Source: Amycolatopsis vancoresmycina (lineage in GTDB: Bacteria; Actinomycetota; Actinomycetes; Mycobacteriales; Pseudonocardiaceae). Taken from it: a stretch of DNA of 64,000 nucleotides. Position numbers and translations under genes: made by a program. Location of the stretch: NCBI RefSeq assembly GCF_000716785.1, contig NZ_JNYY01000021.1:1-64000 (forward strand), written 5' to 3'. A model generated the notes under the pieces. The model had not been told where the DNA came from. It saw nothing but the letters and a program-made list of their open reading frames with translations, and searched no databases. This document shows, piece by piece, positions 8,985 through 18,260 of the stretch (positions are counted from its first letter, which is position 1; each line of letters opens with the position of its first letter).

Positions 8985-10022
8985 ATGGCATCGTCCGTCG
9001 ACGCGATGGCGCGCGTGTACGCGCTCGCGAACCCCGCCGCCCTCGTCCGTGAGCAGGACGCGGTCGCCAAAGCCGTGTTCACCGCGCTGCGCGTCACGCC
9101 GTCGAACGCGCAGCGCCTCACGGTGTCGGAGTCGAGCGGCTGGCTCCAGTACACCGCGGTCGAGGAGCTGTGGGACCGCAAGGCGCCACCCGCGCTGCCA
9201 CCGGCGCCCGCGGCCCTCCGCGCCGCGGAAACCGCCTTGGCCGCGCTCGCGCAGTCCTGCTCGAGCGCGAACCATCAGTGGCCGGACGTCCTTCGCGACA
9301 TCGCGCTGTTCCCGCCGGCAGCTCTGCTGCGGCGCGCGCAGCTGAGTGCCGTGCCCAGGCCGGACGGCTCGGCGTGGGACCACTGGCTCTACCGCGCCGA
9401 ACCACAGCTCTACCTCGACGGCGCGGCCTCGGTCCGGGCCGCGGTGCGCGGGTCGCAGATCGAGGTTCGGGTCGGGCACGCCGGTCGGATCATCGGCGTG
9501 TGCACCCGGTGGCGGCCGCTCTCACGCGAACGCTGGTACACCGACTTTTCGGCCTTCGCCGGTGGCGGCGACCGCAAGCCCAAACTCGGCTACGTCCTGT
9601 CCGGTGAGGGCATCCCGCAGTACTACCTGTCGCCCTACTACTTCGTCGAAGGAGACCAGGACTACCAACCGGTCAGCGGTTCGCCGTGGTCGCTCACGGT
9701 CGACGTCGGACGGATCGAGCAGCACGGTTCCCGGATGCGGCTGCTCGCCCTCGCCCAAGGCGGCAGCGGCGACTACGCCTACAACTGGGCGGTTCATTCC
9801 TACGGCACCGCCGAGAACGGCATCCGTGAGCTGGGCGGCGGTTCCCCGCGGGTCGTGCCGACCGTGAGCGGGGGCAACGCCACGGCGAGCGCCGTCGACC
9901 TCGACAACGGCGAATACGTCGTACTGCTGAACGTGCGGGACCGCAAGACCGGCGCGTTCAAGCACCACCAGCAGCAGGTCTTCTCGTCGCCGTTCGTCCC
10001 GTCGGCCTTCCCCAACGCCTGA
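8985..10022 (+). CDS. uncharacterised protein, second gene of the cassette
   Basis: A 345-residue protein beginning at ATG 8985, two bases after the preceding stop. The N-terminal half is helical and Ala-rich. The middle has aromatic-rich strands (WDHWLYRAEPQLYLDG, then GYVLSGEGIPQYYLSPYYFVEG). The last 100 residues look like an Ig/PKD-type beta sandwich (SGDYAYNW, then a DNGEYVVLLNVRD strand). No signal peptide, catalytic motif or named family was recognised. Tight spacing on both sides ties its role to its neighbours, possibly as a structural or binding partner of the 922-residue protein. Confidence 0.82.
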   Translation: MASSVDAMARVYALANPAALVREQDAVAKAVFTALRVTPSNAQRLTVSESSGWLQYTAVEELWDRKAPPALPPAPAALRAAETALAALAQSCSSANHQWPDVLRDIALFPPAALLRRAQLSAVPRPDGSAWDHWLYRAEPQLYLDGAASVRAAVRGSQIEVRVGHAGRIIGVCTRWRPLSRERWYTDFSAFAGGGDRKPKLGYVLSGEGIPQYYLSPYYFVEGDQDYQPVSGSPWSLTVDVGRIEQHGSRMRLLALAQGGSGDYAYNWAVHSYGTAENGIRELGGGSPRVVPTVSGGNATASAVDLDNGEYVVLLNVRDRKTGAFKHHQQQVFSSPFVPSAFPNA

Positions 10023-10030
10023 GGAACACC

Positions 10031-11596
10031 ATGAAGCTCTTCGACCGGGCGACCCGCTGGTCGCTGGATTGCGACACCGACACCGGAGGAAAGCCGCTGC
10101 CCGGCGGCATCGTGCTGCGCAACGTGCGGCACGACGACCACAATTTCGCCACCGACATCCGCACGGTCGGCATCTGGGTCGAAACGCAGGTGATCGACCC
10201 GCCGGGCACGGTCGTCTCGACCAAGAAGACGTTCTACCAGCTCGACGGCGCGCTGTTCACGGTCTCCCCGATCACGATCCTGTCCCCGCCCGCCACGAGC
10301 ATGCCCGACAACGCCAGCCAGCGCGCATTCCTCCAGGCGAGCGACGCCGCGCTGAGCTTCGGGAGGTACTTCAAGAACGGCACCAGCCCGGCGGGGTACG
10401 GCATTTCGGCGACGTACGAGGCACCGATCCTGTTCCTGTCGCTGCCCAACTGCGAGCACGCCGGGCTGAACCTGACGCAGTTCTTCCTGTTCTCCCGCTA
10501 CTCCGACCTGCCCCGCCACGAACCCAGCGGAAGCATCGCCGCGGCCCGCTGCCACCCGATGATCCGCTACGCCCTCGTGCCGAACACCACGCACGACCCG
10601 GGCCGGCGCTTCACCCGGATCAGCAGCATCCGCTTCGACTACCGCCTGCACCTCACCATCGACCGCCATCACGACCTGCTGGAGAACCAGCTGCTGACCA
10701 AGTTCGGCAACCAGGCCGGCGCCTTCGCCGACGAGGACAACCCGGCCTCGCTCCTGGCGTCGGCGATCGTCTTCAGCGTCGTGAAGGGCTCCGAGTCCAA
10801 GGGCGTCTCGCGAGCCGCCTTCGACGCCGTGGAGAAACCTGCGGTTCTCGAGATCACCGCCCCCGGCCTCGCCAAGGGAGTGCCGATCTTCGCGGACCCC
10901 ACCCGGTCCAGGCCCGGCGGCGTTCCGCTCAACGTCCGCTGCTGGGACAACTTGCACTGGTGGGGTGCACGCGGCCCGGACGAACCGATCATCTCCGCAC
11001 CGGGCGCGTTCCACGCGGCGCACCTGCACTGGCGCTGGGGCGCCACCACCGGCCTCGCCCAAGGCGTGCGCTCGCATCCCGACGACCTGGTGGATCCGGC
11101 GGTCTGGCCGGCCGGCGTGGCGCCTCGGACGGCGCCGCTGGGTGGGATGTGGGGTCCCTTGGTCGACCCCGCCATCTGGATCCAGAGCATCCGGTTCGCG
11201 GTAACCAAGAACGATCCCCGGCTGGACCCGAACCGGGTCGCGCTGAACCTGCTCAGCAAAGAGGACTGGAAGTCCCTGTTCACCCCCGGCCTGCGGCAGC
11301 ACCCGCAGGACATCTCGGCCGGCGACGACATCGTCCTGTGGTTCTCGATCGAGGTGCACCGCGAGGTCGAGGTGCACGAGGTGCCGGTGGGCGGCGGCCC
11401 GCCACGGAAGTCGCGGTCGTTCCAGGCGAAGACCGCGGGCACGGTCTTCATCCACGGCCTGTTCTTCCCGCACGACGCCGATCCTGAGGGTTTCACCTTG
11501 TCGCTCGGCACGACGGGTCCGGAGCACCGGCCGACCAGCGAGGCCACGATCCGGTCGAATCAGGAGTGGTATCGGCCGCCCTTCACCCTCAGGTGA
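10031..11596 (+). CDS. uncharacterised protein with HLHWRW motif, third gene of the cassette
   Basis: A 521-residue protein with ATG at 10031. The ribosome-binding site GAGGA overlaps the stop of the gene before it. No signal peptide or transmembrane helix is seen. It looks beta-rich, with a conserved-looking core around CWDNLHWWGARGP and PGAFHAAHLHWRWG at about residues 300-335. Clustered His and Trp residues there could bind a metal or carbohydrate, but this is speculation. A basic helical patch (RISSIRFDYRLHLTIDRHHD) lies at about 200. I do not recognise a characterised family. It ends the cassette; the next gene is 48 bases away with its own start. Confidence 0.82.
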   Translation: MKLFDRATRWSLDCDTDTGGKPLPGGIVLRNVRHDDHNFATDIRTVGIWVETQVIDPPGTVVSTKKTFYQLDGALFTVSPITILSPPATSMPDNASQRAFLQASDAALSFGRYFKNGTSPAGYGISATYEAPILFLSLPNCEHAGLNLTQFFLFSRYSDLPRHEPSGSIAAARCHPMIRYALVPNTTHDPGRRFTRISSIRFDYRLHLTIDRHHDLLENQLLTKFGNQAGAFADEDNPASLLASAIVFSVVKGSESKGVSRAAFDAVEKPAVLEITAPGLAKGVPIFADPTRSRPGGVPLNVRCWDNLHWWGARGPDEPIISAPGAFHAAHLHWRWGATTGLAQGVRSHPDDLVDPAVWPAGVAPRTAPLGGMWGPLVDPAIWIQSIRFAVTKNDPRLDPNRVALNLLSKEDWKSLFTPGLRQHPQDISAGDDIVLWFSIEVHREVEVHEVPVGGGPPRKSRSFQAKTAGTVFIHGLFFPHDADPEGFTLSLGTTGPEHRPTSEATIRSNQEWYRPPFTLR

Positions 11597-11644
11597 TCAC
11601 CCGCCCGCCTACTCGTGAGATCGGACGGGAACGAGAATCAGCGC

Positions 11645-12124
11645 ATGGGATATCAGCTGCAGGGAGCCATCGCCGCCGAGCCTGTCCTCCGGGAGTTGGC
11701 GGGTACGGCGGAGTACGCACGCATCGTTCCGCTCACCCGGCACCTCTGCTTGCTGCCGATGACCGACGCCTTGTTCGACGAGATCACCGTCGCCGGAGCG
11801 GCCGAGCTCGACGTGTTCTGGAAGGCACCCGCCGGGTTCGGGCGGGCCCTGGCCGCTTGCTCGGCAGGCGGTCCCGTCGCCTACGTCGAAGCTGACTACT
11901 TCGGTGGGAGCGGAACCCAGGCCGCACAGCTGTGGGACGGCGGTCAGGTAGTGCTCGGCCCCTTGCACCTGGCCGAAGGAAAGCCGATACCGGCCGAGGG
12001 CAGCCCCATCTCCCGGGCGCTGCGGTGGCTTGGCGTGGTCAAGGGCGAGCACTTCGACGAGTTCGACGCCGCCGGGCTCGGCCGCCACCGCGAGACAGCC
12101 GGCTGGCTTCGGCCCACGAGCTGA
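11645..12124 (+). CDS. conserved hypothetical protein
   Basis: A 159-residue cytoplasmic protein beginning MGYQLQG. A GTG at 11615 in the same frame is an alternative start, but the MGYxxQ beginning resembles other actinobacterial hypotheticals as I remember them. No catalytic motif is seen. The sequence ends 16 bases before the convergent LysR gene. Function unknown. Confidence 0.7.
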   Translation: MGYQLQGAIAAEPVLRELAGTAEYARIVPLTRHLCLLPMTDALFDEITVAGAAELDVFWKAPAGFGRALAACSAGGPVAYVEADYFGGSGTQAAQLWDGGQVVLGPLHLAEGKPIPAEGSPISRALRWLGVVKGEHFDEFDAAGLGRHRETAGWLRPTS

Positions 12125-12140
12125 TCAGCACGGCGCACTG

Positions 12141-13010
12141 TCATCGGTCCGGGGTGTCGGTGAACGCGCGGACGAACGAGGACACGCAGTCCTCCGGAGT
12201 CCGCAGCGAAGCGACGATGTGCCCGTCGATGCTCAGCGGCGGGTCCAGTGGCAACGCGCGGACCCGGCGTGCCGCGAACCCCTGCAGTTGCTCCGCGGTC
12301 AGCAGCGTCCAGGACCCGTGCCCGCTGCCGATCTCGATGAGGACGGTGAGGACCGAGCCGCCCGATCTGCCCGTTGGTTCCCCGCCGATCCCGCGCAACG
12401 CTGACGTGATCGCGTCGTGCAACGCCGGGTCCTCCTCCCGTGCCGGCAGGCGCAGTGCGGCACGGTCCACATCGGACGGACGCACCACCGCGAGGCCGGC
12501 CGCCGGGTGGTCGTCGGACACGACCGCCAGCAGGGACTCGGACCACGCGCGGACCACTCGGACGCCGTCCGCCTCCACCGGGCCGCGCACCAGTGCGAGA
12601 TCCAGCTCGCCGCCGCGGACGGCCGCGAGGCGTGCCGGGACCGGCAGGTCCACCAGCGATGCCTGGGCCGGCCGGGCCCCGTCGAGCAAGAGCTCCGCCG
12701 CGCGTTCCAGCCGCGCAGTCAGCCCCGGGGCGACACCGATCCGCAGGTGGGCGGCGGGTTCTCCGGCGACCACGCGCACGCGTGCCGCGGCGGCGAGCGT
12801 CTCCCGGGCCGCCTCAAGCACTCGCACCCCGGCCGGGGTGAGCCGGACGTGCCGCGGCGAGCGGTCGAACAGCCGGGTGCCGAGGTCTCGCTCGAGCCGG
12901 GCGATCTGGTGGCTCACCGCCGGCTGCACGATGTTGAGCCGCTCGGCGGCCCGGCCGAAGTGCAGCTCCTCCGCCACAGTCACGAAATACCGCAGCGCGC
13001 GCAGTTCCAC
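12141..13010 (-). CDS. LysR-family transcriptional regulator
   Basis: A 289-residue regulator starting at GTG 13010 (VELRALRYFVTVAEELHFGR). The N-terminal winged helix-turn-helix spans residues 1-60, including the recognition part LNIVQPAVSHQIARLERDLG and the wing LFDRSPRHVRLT. A periplasmic-binding-protein-like effector domain follows from about 88. It is divergent from the LLM oxidoreductase at 13107 across 96 bases, the usual arrangement for a LysR regulator and its target. The inducer is unknown. Confidence 0.92.
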   Translation of the reverse strand: MELRALRYFVTVAEELHFGRAAERLNIVQPAVSHQIARLERDLGTRLFDRSPRHVRLTPAGVRVLEAARETLAAAARVRVVAGEPAAHLRIGVAPGLTARLERAAELLLDGARPAQASLVDLPVPARLAAVRGGELDLALVRGPVEADGVRVVRAWSESLLAVVSDDHPAAGLAVVRPSDVDRAALRLPAREEDPALHDAITSALRGIGGEPTGRSGGSVLTVLIEIGSGHGSWTLLTAEQLQGFAARRVRALPLDPPLSIDGHIVASLRTPEDCVSSFVRAFTDTPDR

Positions 13011-13034
13011 GACCCTCCACCGCCTGAGCCCACG

Positions 13035-13049
13035 ATGACAAAAAGTGAT
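13035..13049. promoter_or_regulatory. candidate LysR box between the divergent genes
   Basis: ATGACAAAAAGTGAT is an imperfect dyad (AT-AC/GT-AT arms around an A-rich centre) that fits the T-N11-A rule for LysR sites. It is the only AT-rich element in the 96-bp divergent region. Confidence 0.4.
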
Positions 13050-13106
13050 CGCTGAGCAGTCTAAGTGGATCTGGTTCCGCTGCGCGGCGGCAGCTGGGAT
13101 GGAGTC

Positions 13107-13958
13107 ATGCACATCGGCACCGGCCTGATCACTCCCACGTCCCCGGCCGAGGTGGCGTCCGCCGCGGCGGACGCCACCGAACGCGGCCTCGACAGCTTCT
13201 GGACCAACCAGAACCCCGGCGGCTGGGACCCGCTCACCCTGCTCGCCGCCCTCGGCCCGCGGCCGGCCGAGGTCGGCACGGCCATCGTCGCCACCTTTCC
13301 CCGCCACCCCGTCACCACCGCGGCCGAAGCACTCACCATCCAAGCCGCCCGCGGCGGTCTCACCCTGGGCGTCGGCCCCAGCCACGCCTGGTACGTCCAG
13401 GACCAGCTCGGCCTCCCCTACACCTCGCCGCTGCGGCACACCCGCGAGTACCTCACCGTGCTGCGCCCCCTGCTCAACGGCCGGCCCGTCCGGTTCGACG
13501 GCGAGTTCTTCACCGTCGACACGCGCCTCGACATCGCCGCCCCGGCGCCCAGCCTCCTGCTGTCGGCGCTCGGACCACGCATGCTCGAGCTGGCCCACGA
13601 CCTCGCCGACGGAGTGGCCGCCGCCTGGGTCACGCCGGACATGGTGGCCAAGCACATCGCACCGCGCACGGCCCCCGGCGCGCGCATCGTGGCCCAGGCC
13701 GTCACCCTGCTGAGCCCGGACCCCGACCGCGCCCGCGCCGAGTTCGCCGGACAACTGGCCACGGTCGGCCGGATGCCCGCGTACCGCGCCTCCCTCGACC
13801 GCGCGGGACTCGCCAACCCCGCCGACACCCTCGTCATCGGAGACGACACGACCGTCACCGACGCGGTGAAGCGCTATCAGGACGCCGGAGTGACCGACCT
13901 GATCGTCGTCCCCCTCAACGACCGGAGCCGCACCTTGGACCTGCTGCAAGCCGGCTGA
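13107..13958 (+). CDS. LLM-class flavin/F420-dependent oxidoreductase
   Basis: A 283-residue protein with the luciferase-like TIM-barrel pattern: the start MHIGTGLITPT, FWTNQNPGGWDPLTLLAALG, strands in PRPAEVGTAIVATFPRHP, and GGLTLGVGPSHAWYV, the region that in F420-dependent members binds the cofactor phosphate. The C-terminus VTDLIVVPL is typical. The start is ATG 13107 with GGATGGAG just upstream. Cofactor (FMN or F420) and substrate are unknown. Divergence from the LysR gene suggests control by it. Confidence 0.9.
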   Translation: MHIGTGLITPTSPAEVASAAADATERGLDSFWTNQNPGGWDPLTLLAALGPRPAEVGTAIVATFPRHPVTTAAEALTIQAARGGLTLGVGPSHAWYVQDQLGLPYTSPLRHTREYLTVLRPLLNGRPVRFDGEFFTVDTRLDIAAPAPSLLLSALGPRMLELAHDLADGVAAAWVTPDMVAKHIAPRTAPGARIVAQAVTLLSPDPDRARAEFAGQLATVGRMPAYRASLDRAGLANPADTLVIGDDTTVTDAVKRYQDAGVTDLIVVPLNDRSRTLDLLQAG

Positions 13959-13994
13959 CGGCCGGGGCACGGGCGGCGTGGGAAACTGCCGGCC

Positions 13995-16847
13995 ATGCTG
14001 TTCCGCCTGCTCGGTCCCGTCGAGGTGCTCGGCGACGACGGATCGCCCGTCGAGCTGCCGGGGGCCAGGGGCCGGGCCATCCTGGCGATGCTGCTGGTCT
14101 CCCGGCCGGATGTGGTCCCGGCCGGCCGGTTGTTCGCGACCGGGCAATCCGCGAAGGACCCCGTCAACGCGCTGCACGTGCAGATCGCGAAGCTGCGCGC
14201 CGCCTTGCCGGAGCCGCGGCTGGTCTCCGAACCCGGGGGCTACCGGCTGCTCACCCGCGCCGGAGAGGTCGACGCCGACGTCTTCGCCGACGCCTGCGCA
14301 ACGGGACGCGAGCTGGCGCGGCAAGGGAATCCGGCGGCCGCGGTCACCGTGCTGCGCGAGGCGCTCGCGCAGTGGCGGCAGCCGGTCGGCTACGACTTCG
14401 CCGACGTCTGGCGGGTCCGGCTCGAGGAGCTCCGCCTGGCCGCGCTGGACACCGTGCTCGACGCGGAACTGGCGCTGGGCCGGCACCGGGAACTCGTGCC
14501 GGAGCTCGCCGGGCTCGTCGCGGAACACCCGTTGCGGGAACGGTTCGCGGAACTGCTGATGCGCGCCCTGCACCGCGGCGGACGCCGGCCGGAAGCGCTC
14601 GCCGTCTTCGGCGACCTGCGGCGGCGGCTGGCGGACGAGCTCGGCACCGACCCCGGCCCCGGCACGTCCGCGCTGCACCTGGAAATCCTGCGGGACGAGC
14701 CCGCACCTCCGCTTCCGCCGGGCGGCAACCTGCCGCACCCGGCCGGTGCCCTGTTCGGGCGCGACGCGGATCTCGGCACCGCCGGGCGGCTGCTCGGCGA
14801 ACGGCGCCTGGTCACCCTGACCGGGCCCGGTGGCGTGGGCAAGACGCGGGCCGCCCGCGAGCTCGGGCACCGGCTGCGCGGCCGCTTCCCCGACGGCGTC
14901 TGGCTGGTCGAGCTCGCCTCCGTCGCCCGCGACGGCAGCGTGCTCGACGCGGTCGCGGCGACCCTGCCGGCAGGCGAGCCCGCGGCGCCGGCCCGCGACC
15001 GGCTGCTCGCGTACCTGCGCGAGCGCGAAGTCCTGCTGGTACTGGACAACTGCGAGCACGTCGTCGACGACGCCGCCGAGGCCGCGGAGCTGCTGCTCGG
15101 GCGCTGCCCGCGGCTCACCGTGCTGGCCACCAGCCGCGAACCGCTGAACATCGCGGGCGAACGCCCGGTCCCGCTGGCCCCGCTCGCCCTGCCGGACGCG
15201 ATCCGGCTGTTCCGCGACCGCGCGCCGGCCGTCCGGGACGCCGACGCCGCGGTGGGCCGGCTCTGCGCCCGGCTCGACGCGCTGCCGCTGGTGCTGGAGC
15301 TGGCCGCGGCGGGCACCCGGCTGTTTTCCCTCGGCGAGATCGAATCCCGGCTCGACGACCTCGCGAACGCCGCCCGGCGCGCCCCGGCCCGGCACCATTC
15401 GGTCCGTGCCCTGCTCGACTGGAGCCACGCCCTGCTGTCCGATGCCGAACGCCGGGTGTTCGCCGGGCTTTCGGTCTTCCGGGACGGCTGCACCTTCGCC
15501 GACGCCGAACGCGTGTGCGGCGCCACCACCGGCGTAATGGCGGCGCTGGTGGACAAGTCGCTGGTGGTCGCCGGCCACGACGGGCGGTTCCGGCTGCTGG
15601 AAACGGTCCGCGGCTACGCGGCGTCCACTATGGACACTTCTGCGTTCTGCGACCGGCACGCCGAGGTCCGGATCGCGTTCGCCCAGGAGGTCTACGCCGG
15701 CTTGAGCTCCCCGCGCCAGCAGGAACTCCTGGCCGGCTTCCTCGCCGAACTCCCCAACGTGCGGGCGGTGACGGCCTGGCTGCTGCAGCGTGGTGACGGA
15801 CCCCGCGCGCTCCGGCTGCAGGGCCTGCTCGGCTACCTCTGGTACGTCTGCGGACGCGAGGCCGAAGGCGCGCGGTGGCTCGGCCGGGCCATCGACTGCT
15901 TCGACGCCGGTCCGCGGTCCGGGTGCGACGGACCGCTCGCCGTGGCCCTGGCCTGGCACAGCTACCTCGGCCGGGCCTCCGGGGCGCTGGCCGACCCGTG
16001 GCGGCCTGCGGACCGCGTGCGCACCCTCTACCGCACCACGGCGGACCGGGACGGCGTCCGCATCGCCCTGCCGGCGATCGCGGCCGTGGCCGTGCACCTG
16101 CGCCCCGGCGCCGAGTCCCGGGCCTGCCTCGACGAAGCCGAAGCGGTCATGGCGGAGTTCGAGCACCCGTGGCTGCGGGCGATCCTGGACGCGGTGTGGT
16201 CCGAGCAGCACCGCCGCGACGGCGACCTCGAGGCCGCCGTGGCCGCGGCGGAGGCGAACCTGCGGTACTTCGAAGGCATCGACGACCGGTTCGGCGTCGT
16301 CTTCTCCCACCTGCGGCTCGGGGACGCCGAAGAGCACGCCGGCCACCGCTCCCGCGCCCGCGAGCGGTGGGCGCGGGCCCGCGACGTCGCGCGCACCGGG
16401 CACGCCCCGGTCAAGCGGGGGTACGCCGAGCTGCGCCTGGCCTACCTGGACCTCGACGACGATCCGCCGGCCGCGGTCGCCGTGCTCGACCGGATCCGGG
16501 CCGAAGCGGCCGAGCTCGCCGCGGCCGACCTCGGCGCCGCGGCCGCGAACCTGCTCGGGCTGGCCCACGTCCGCCGTCGCGACGAAACCGCCGCGGTGAC
16601 CTGCTTCCGCGAGGCCGTGGCGGCCGAGCGGGCCCTGCCCGTCCGCGCCGCGGTGGCCGCCGCGCACCTCACCGCGCTGGCGGGTCCTCGGTGGAAGCCA
16701 CCGGCGGAACAGGCGGTGGCGCGGATCCCCGACCCGCTCCACCGCGCCGCGCTCGGTGTGCTGCTGCAGGACCTGACCGGCTTGGACGACCTCCGCCAGG
16801 CCCTGTCCGGCGGGCCGGCCGGCACGCCGCTCGCCGCCCTGGTCTGA
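13995..16847 (+). CDS. AfsR/SARP-type transcriptional regulator with NTPase domain
   Basis: A 950-residue large SARP. An OmpR-like winged helix lies at about 5-90, a bacterial transcriptional activation (BTAD) domain at 95-235, and an NB-ARC/STAND NTPase with Walker A GPGGVGKT at 277-284, Walker B LLVLDNCEH and the sensor TSREPLN. A helical C-terminal region with TPR-like periodicity runs from about 560 to the end. Such proteins activate secondary-metabolite or morphological genes when ATP-dependent oligomerisation is triggered. No biosynthetic cluster is obvious beside it, so its target may be elsewhere or may be the glycosyltransferase/SDR pair downstream. It is convergent with the glycosyltransferase, nine bases apart. 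Confidence 0.92.
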   Translation: MLFRLLGPVEVLGDDGSPVELPGARGRAILAMLLVSRPDVVPAGRLFATGQSAKDPVNALHVQIAKLRAALPEPRLVSEPGGYRLLTRAGEVDADVFADACATGRELARQGNPAAAVTVLREALAQWRQPVGYDFADVWRVRLEELRLAALDTVLDAELALGRHRELVPELAGLVAEHPLRERFAELLMRALHRGGRRPEALAVFGDLRRRLADELGTDPGPGTSALHLEILRDEPAPPLPPGGNLPHPAGALFGRDADLGTAGRLLGERRLVTLTGPGGVGKTRAARELGHRLRGRFPDGVWLVELASVARDGSVLDAVAATLPAGEPAAPARDRLLAYLREREVLLVLDNCEHVVDDAAEAAELLLGRCPRLTVLATSREPLNIAGERPVPLAPLALPDAIRLFRDRAPAVRDADAAVGRLCARLDALPLVLELAAAGTRLFSLGEIESRLDDLANAARRAPARHHSVRALLDWSHALLSDAERRVFAGLSVFRDGCTFADAERVCGATTGVMAALVDKSLVVAGHDGRFRLLETVRGYAASTMDTSAFCDRHAEVRIAFAQEVYAGLSSPRQQELLAGFLAELPNVRAVTAWLLQRGDGPRALRLQGLLGYLWYVCGREAEGARWLGRAIDCFDAGPRSGCDGPLAVALAWHSYLGRASGALADPWRPADRVRTLYRTTADRDGVRIALPAIAAVAVHLRPGAESRACLDEAEAVMAEFEHPWLRAILDAVWSEQHRRDGDLEAAVAAAEANLRYFEGIDDRFGVVFSHLRLGDAEEHAGHRSRARERWARARDVARTGHAPVKRGYAELRLAYLDLDDDPPAAVAVLDRIRAEAAELAAADLGAAAANLLGLAHVRRRDETAAVTCFREAVAAERALPVRAAVAAAHLTALAGPRWKPPAEQAVARIPDPLHRAALGVLLQDLTGLDDLRQALSGGPAGTPLAALV

Positions 16848-16863
16848 ACCCGGGCCTCAGACC
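16841..16863. terminator. bidirectional hairpin formed across two convergent stop codons
   Basis: GGTCTGA and TCAGACC are perfect 7-bp arms separated by a 9-base loop. Each arm contains the stop codon of one of the convergent genes (SARP and glycosyltransferase). Confidence 0.55.
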
Positions 16864-18125
16864 CGCACGCCGGCCAGCCGCTCGATGTGGTCGGCGCACA
16901 GCTCCCCCGCGTCGCGGCCGCGGTACTCCGCGGCCAGCTCTTCCGCGCGCCGCCGGTACGACCCGCCGTCCAGCAATGTGCGCACCGCCGCCTTGAGCGT
17001 CTTCTCCGACGGTGTCGCGGTGCGCAGGTTGATACCGGCCCCCGACCGTTCGACGCGGGCGGCGACCTCGGGCTTGTCCTCGGTGCGGCCGGCGACGACG
17101 AGCGGCACGCCTTGGGCGAGCGCCAGCTGCACCCCGCCGAACCCGCCGTTGGTCACCATCGCGGAGATCTCCGGGAGCAGCCGGTCGTAGGGCAGGAACG
17201 GGGCGGTGAACACCTTCCCCGGCAACGGGCCGACCTCGTGCGCACCGGTGCTCGCGACGACGGTGACGTCTTCGTCCGCCAGCGCCCGGATCGTGGGCAG
17301 CACGAGCTGCGCCAGGTCCGTGTCGGCGACCGTGCCCTGGGTGACGTGCACGATCGGCCGGCCGGCCTCGATCATCCGGTCCCACCACTCCGGCGGTTCC
17401 GCCGCCGGCGCCGGGTCCACCAGCGCCCCGACGAACTTCACCTGCGGCGGCAGCTGTTCACGCGGGTGTTCCAGGCCGGCCACGCCGTTCTGGAGGTGCA
17501 GGTGCGACGAGACACCCGACAGCCCGCGTTCCCCGGCCGGCAGGCCGAGTCCGGCGAGGATCCGGTCGCGGTGGTCGTACACGGGCTTGAAGACGACGTC
17601 GTCCAGCAGCCGGCGCACCACGCCGTTGCGCAGGCGGGCGAGCGGCCCGCGCCGGTACTTGAGCCCGGGCCCGAACGGAGGCACCTCCGGCGCCGGCAGC
17701 ATCAGCGGCGTGACCCCGACGCTGACCGCGCGCGGGCCGTCCAGGTGTTCCAGCAGCGAGGCGCCGACGTGGGCGGCGTCGTGCAGCACCAGGTCGGCCT
17801 GCCGCCGGTCGAGTTCCCGCCGCAGGTCCGCGACCTGCGCCGGAATGGGTTCGAGGAACACCGAGCGCATGTCGTAGCGCAGTTTCGCGACCCCGTTGAG
17901 CCGGGTGCGCGCCGGAAAGAGCTCGTCGACGTTGCGTCCCAGGTGGTCGATGGCCGGGTCCATCGCCACGAACTCCGCGCCGGTGGCCCGGATCCGGTCC
18001 GCGAACACCTGCCCGGAGCACCAGCGCACCTGGTGTCCTCGTGCGGCGAGGGTGCGGGCGATGGGCAGCAGCGGGCCGACGTGGCCGGGCACGGGCAGGG
18101 TCGCGAACAGGAGGTCCAAAGGCAT
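16857..18125 (-). CDS. GT1-family (macrolide-type) glycosyltransferase
   Basis: A 422-residue GT-B enzyme. The N-terminal acceptor domain begins MPLDLLFATLPVPGHVGPLL, with the His of GHVGP where the catalytic base sits in this family. The C-terminal donor domain has TNGGFGGVQLALAQGVPLVV and ends in EDKPEVAARVE, the nucleotide-sugar binding region. The usual HGGxGT is NGGFGG here, so the family's His is replaced by Asn. Such enzymes glycosylate polyketides, other natural products or toxins. The ATG at 18125 was preferred over an upstream frame extension lacking family similarity. Confidence 0.9.
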   Translation of the reverse strand: MPLDLLFATLPVPGHVGPLLPIARTLAARGHQVRWCSGQVFADRIRATGAEFVAMDPAIDHLGRNVDELFPARTRLNGVAKLRYDMRSVFLEPIPAQVADLRRELDRRQADLVLHDAAHVGASLLEHLDGPRAVSVGVTPLMLPAPEVPPFGPGLKYRRGPLARLRNGVVRRLLDDVVFKPVYDHRDRILAGLGLPAGERGLSGVSSHLHLQNGVAGLEHPREQLPPQVKFVGALVDPAPAAEPPEWWDRMIEAGRPIVHVTQGTVADTDLAQLVLPTIRALADEDVTVVASTGAHEVGPLPGKVFTAPFLPYDRLLPEISAMVTNGGFGGVQLALAQGVPLVVAGRTEDKPEVAARVERSGAGINLRTATPSEKTLKAAVRTLLDGGSYRRRAEELAAEYRGRDAGELCADHIERLAGVRV

Positions 18126-18260
18126 GCGGCGATCGAACCAGCCGCCCCTTTCCGGATTCTTTCCTGACCTCCGTGTGCTCGGGCACGGCAAGGGGGGCTC
18201 TCACAGGACCGGTATCGACAGGGCCTCCCGGGCCGCCAGAACGCCTGCCAGCCTGGCCGT

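Noticed and set aside
12141..16742. 1533-codon minus-strand frame covering the SARP gene
   Set aside because: Only its last 289 codons are real (the LysR regulator); the rest is an antisense shadow of the SARP gene.
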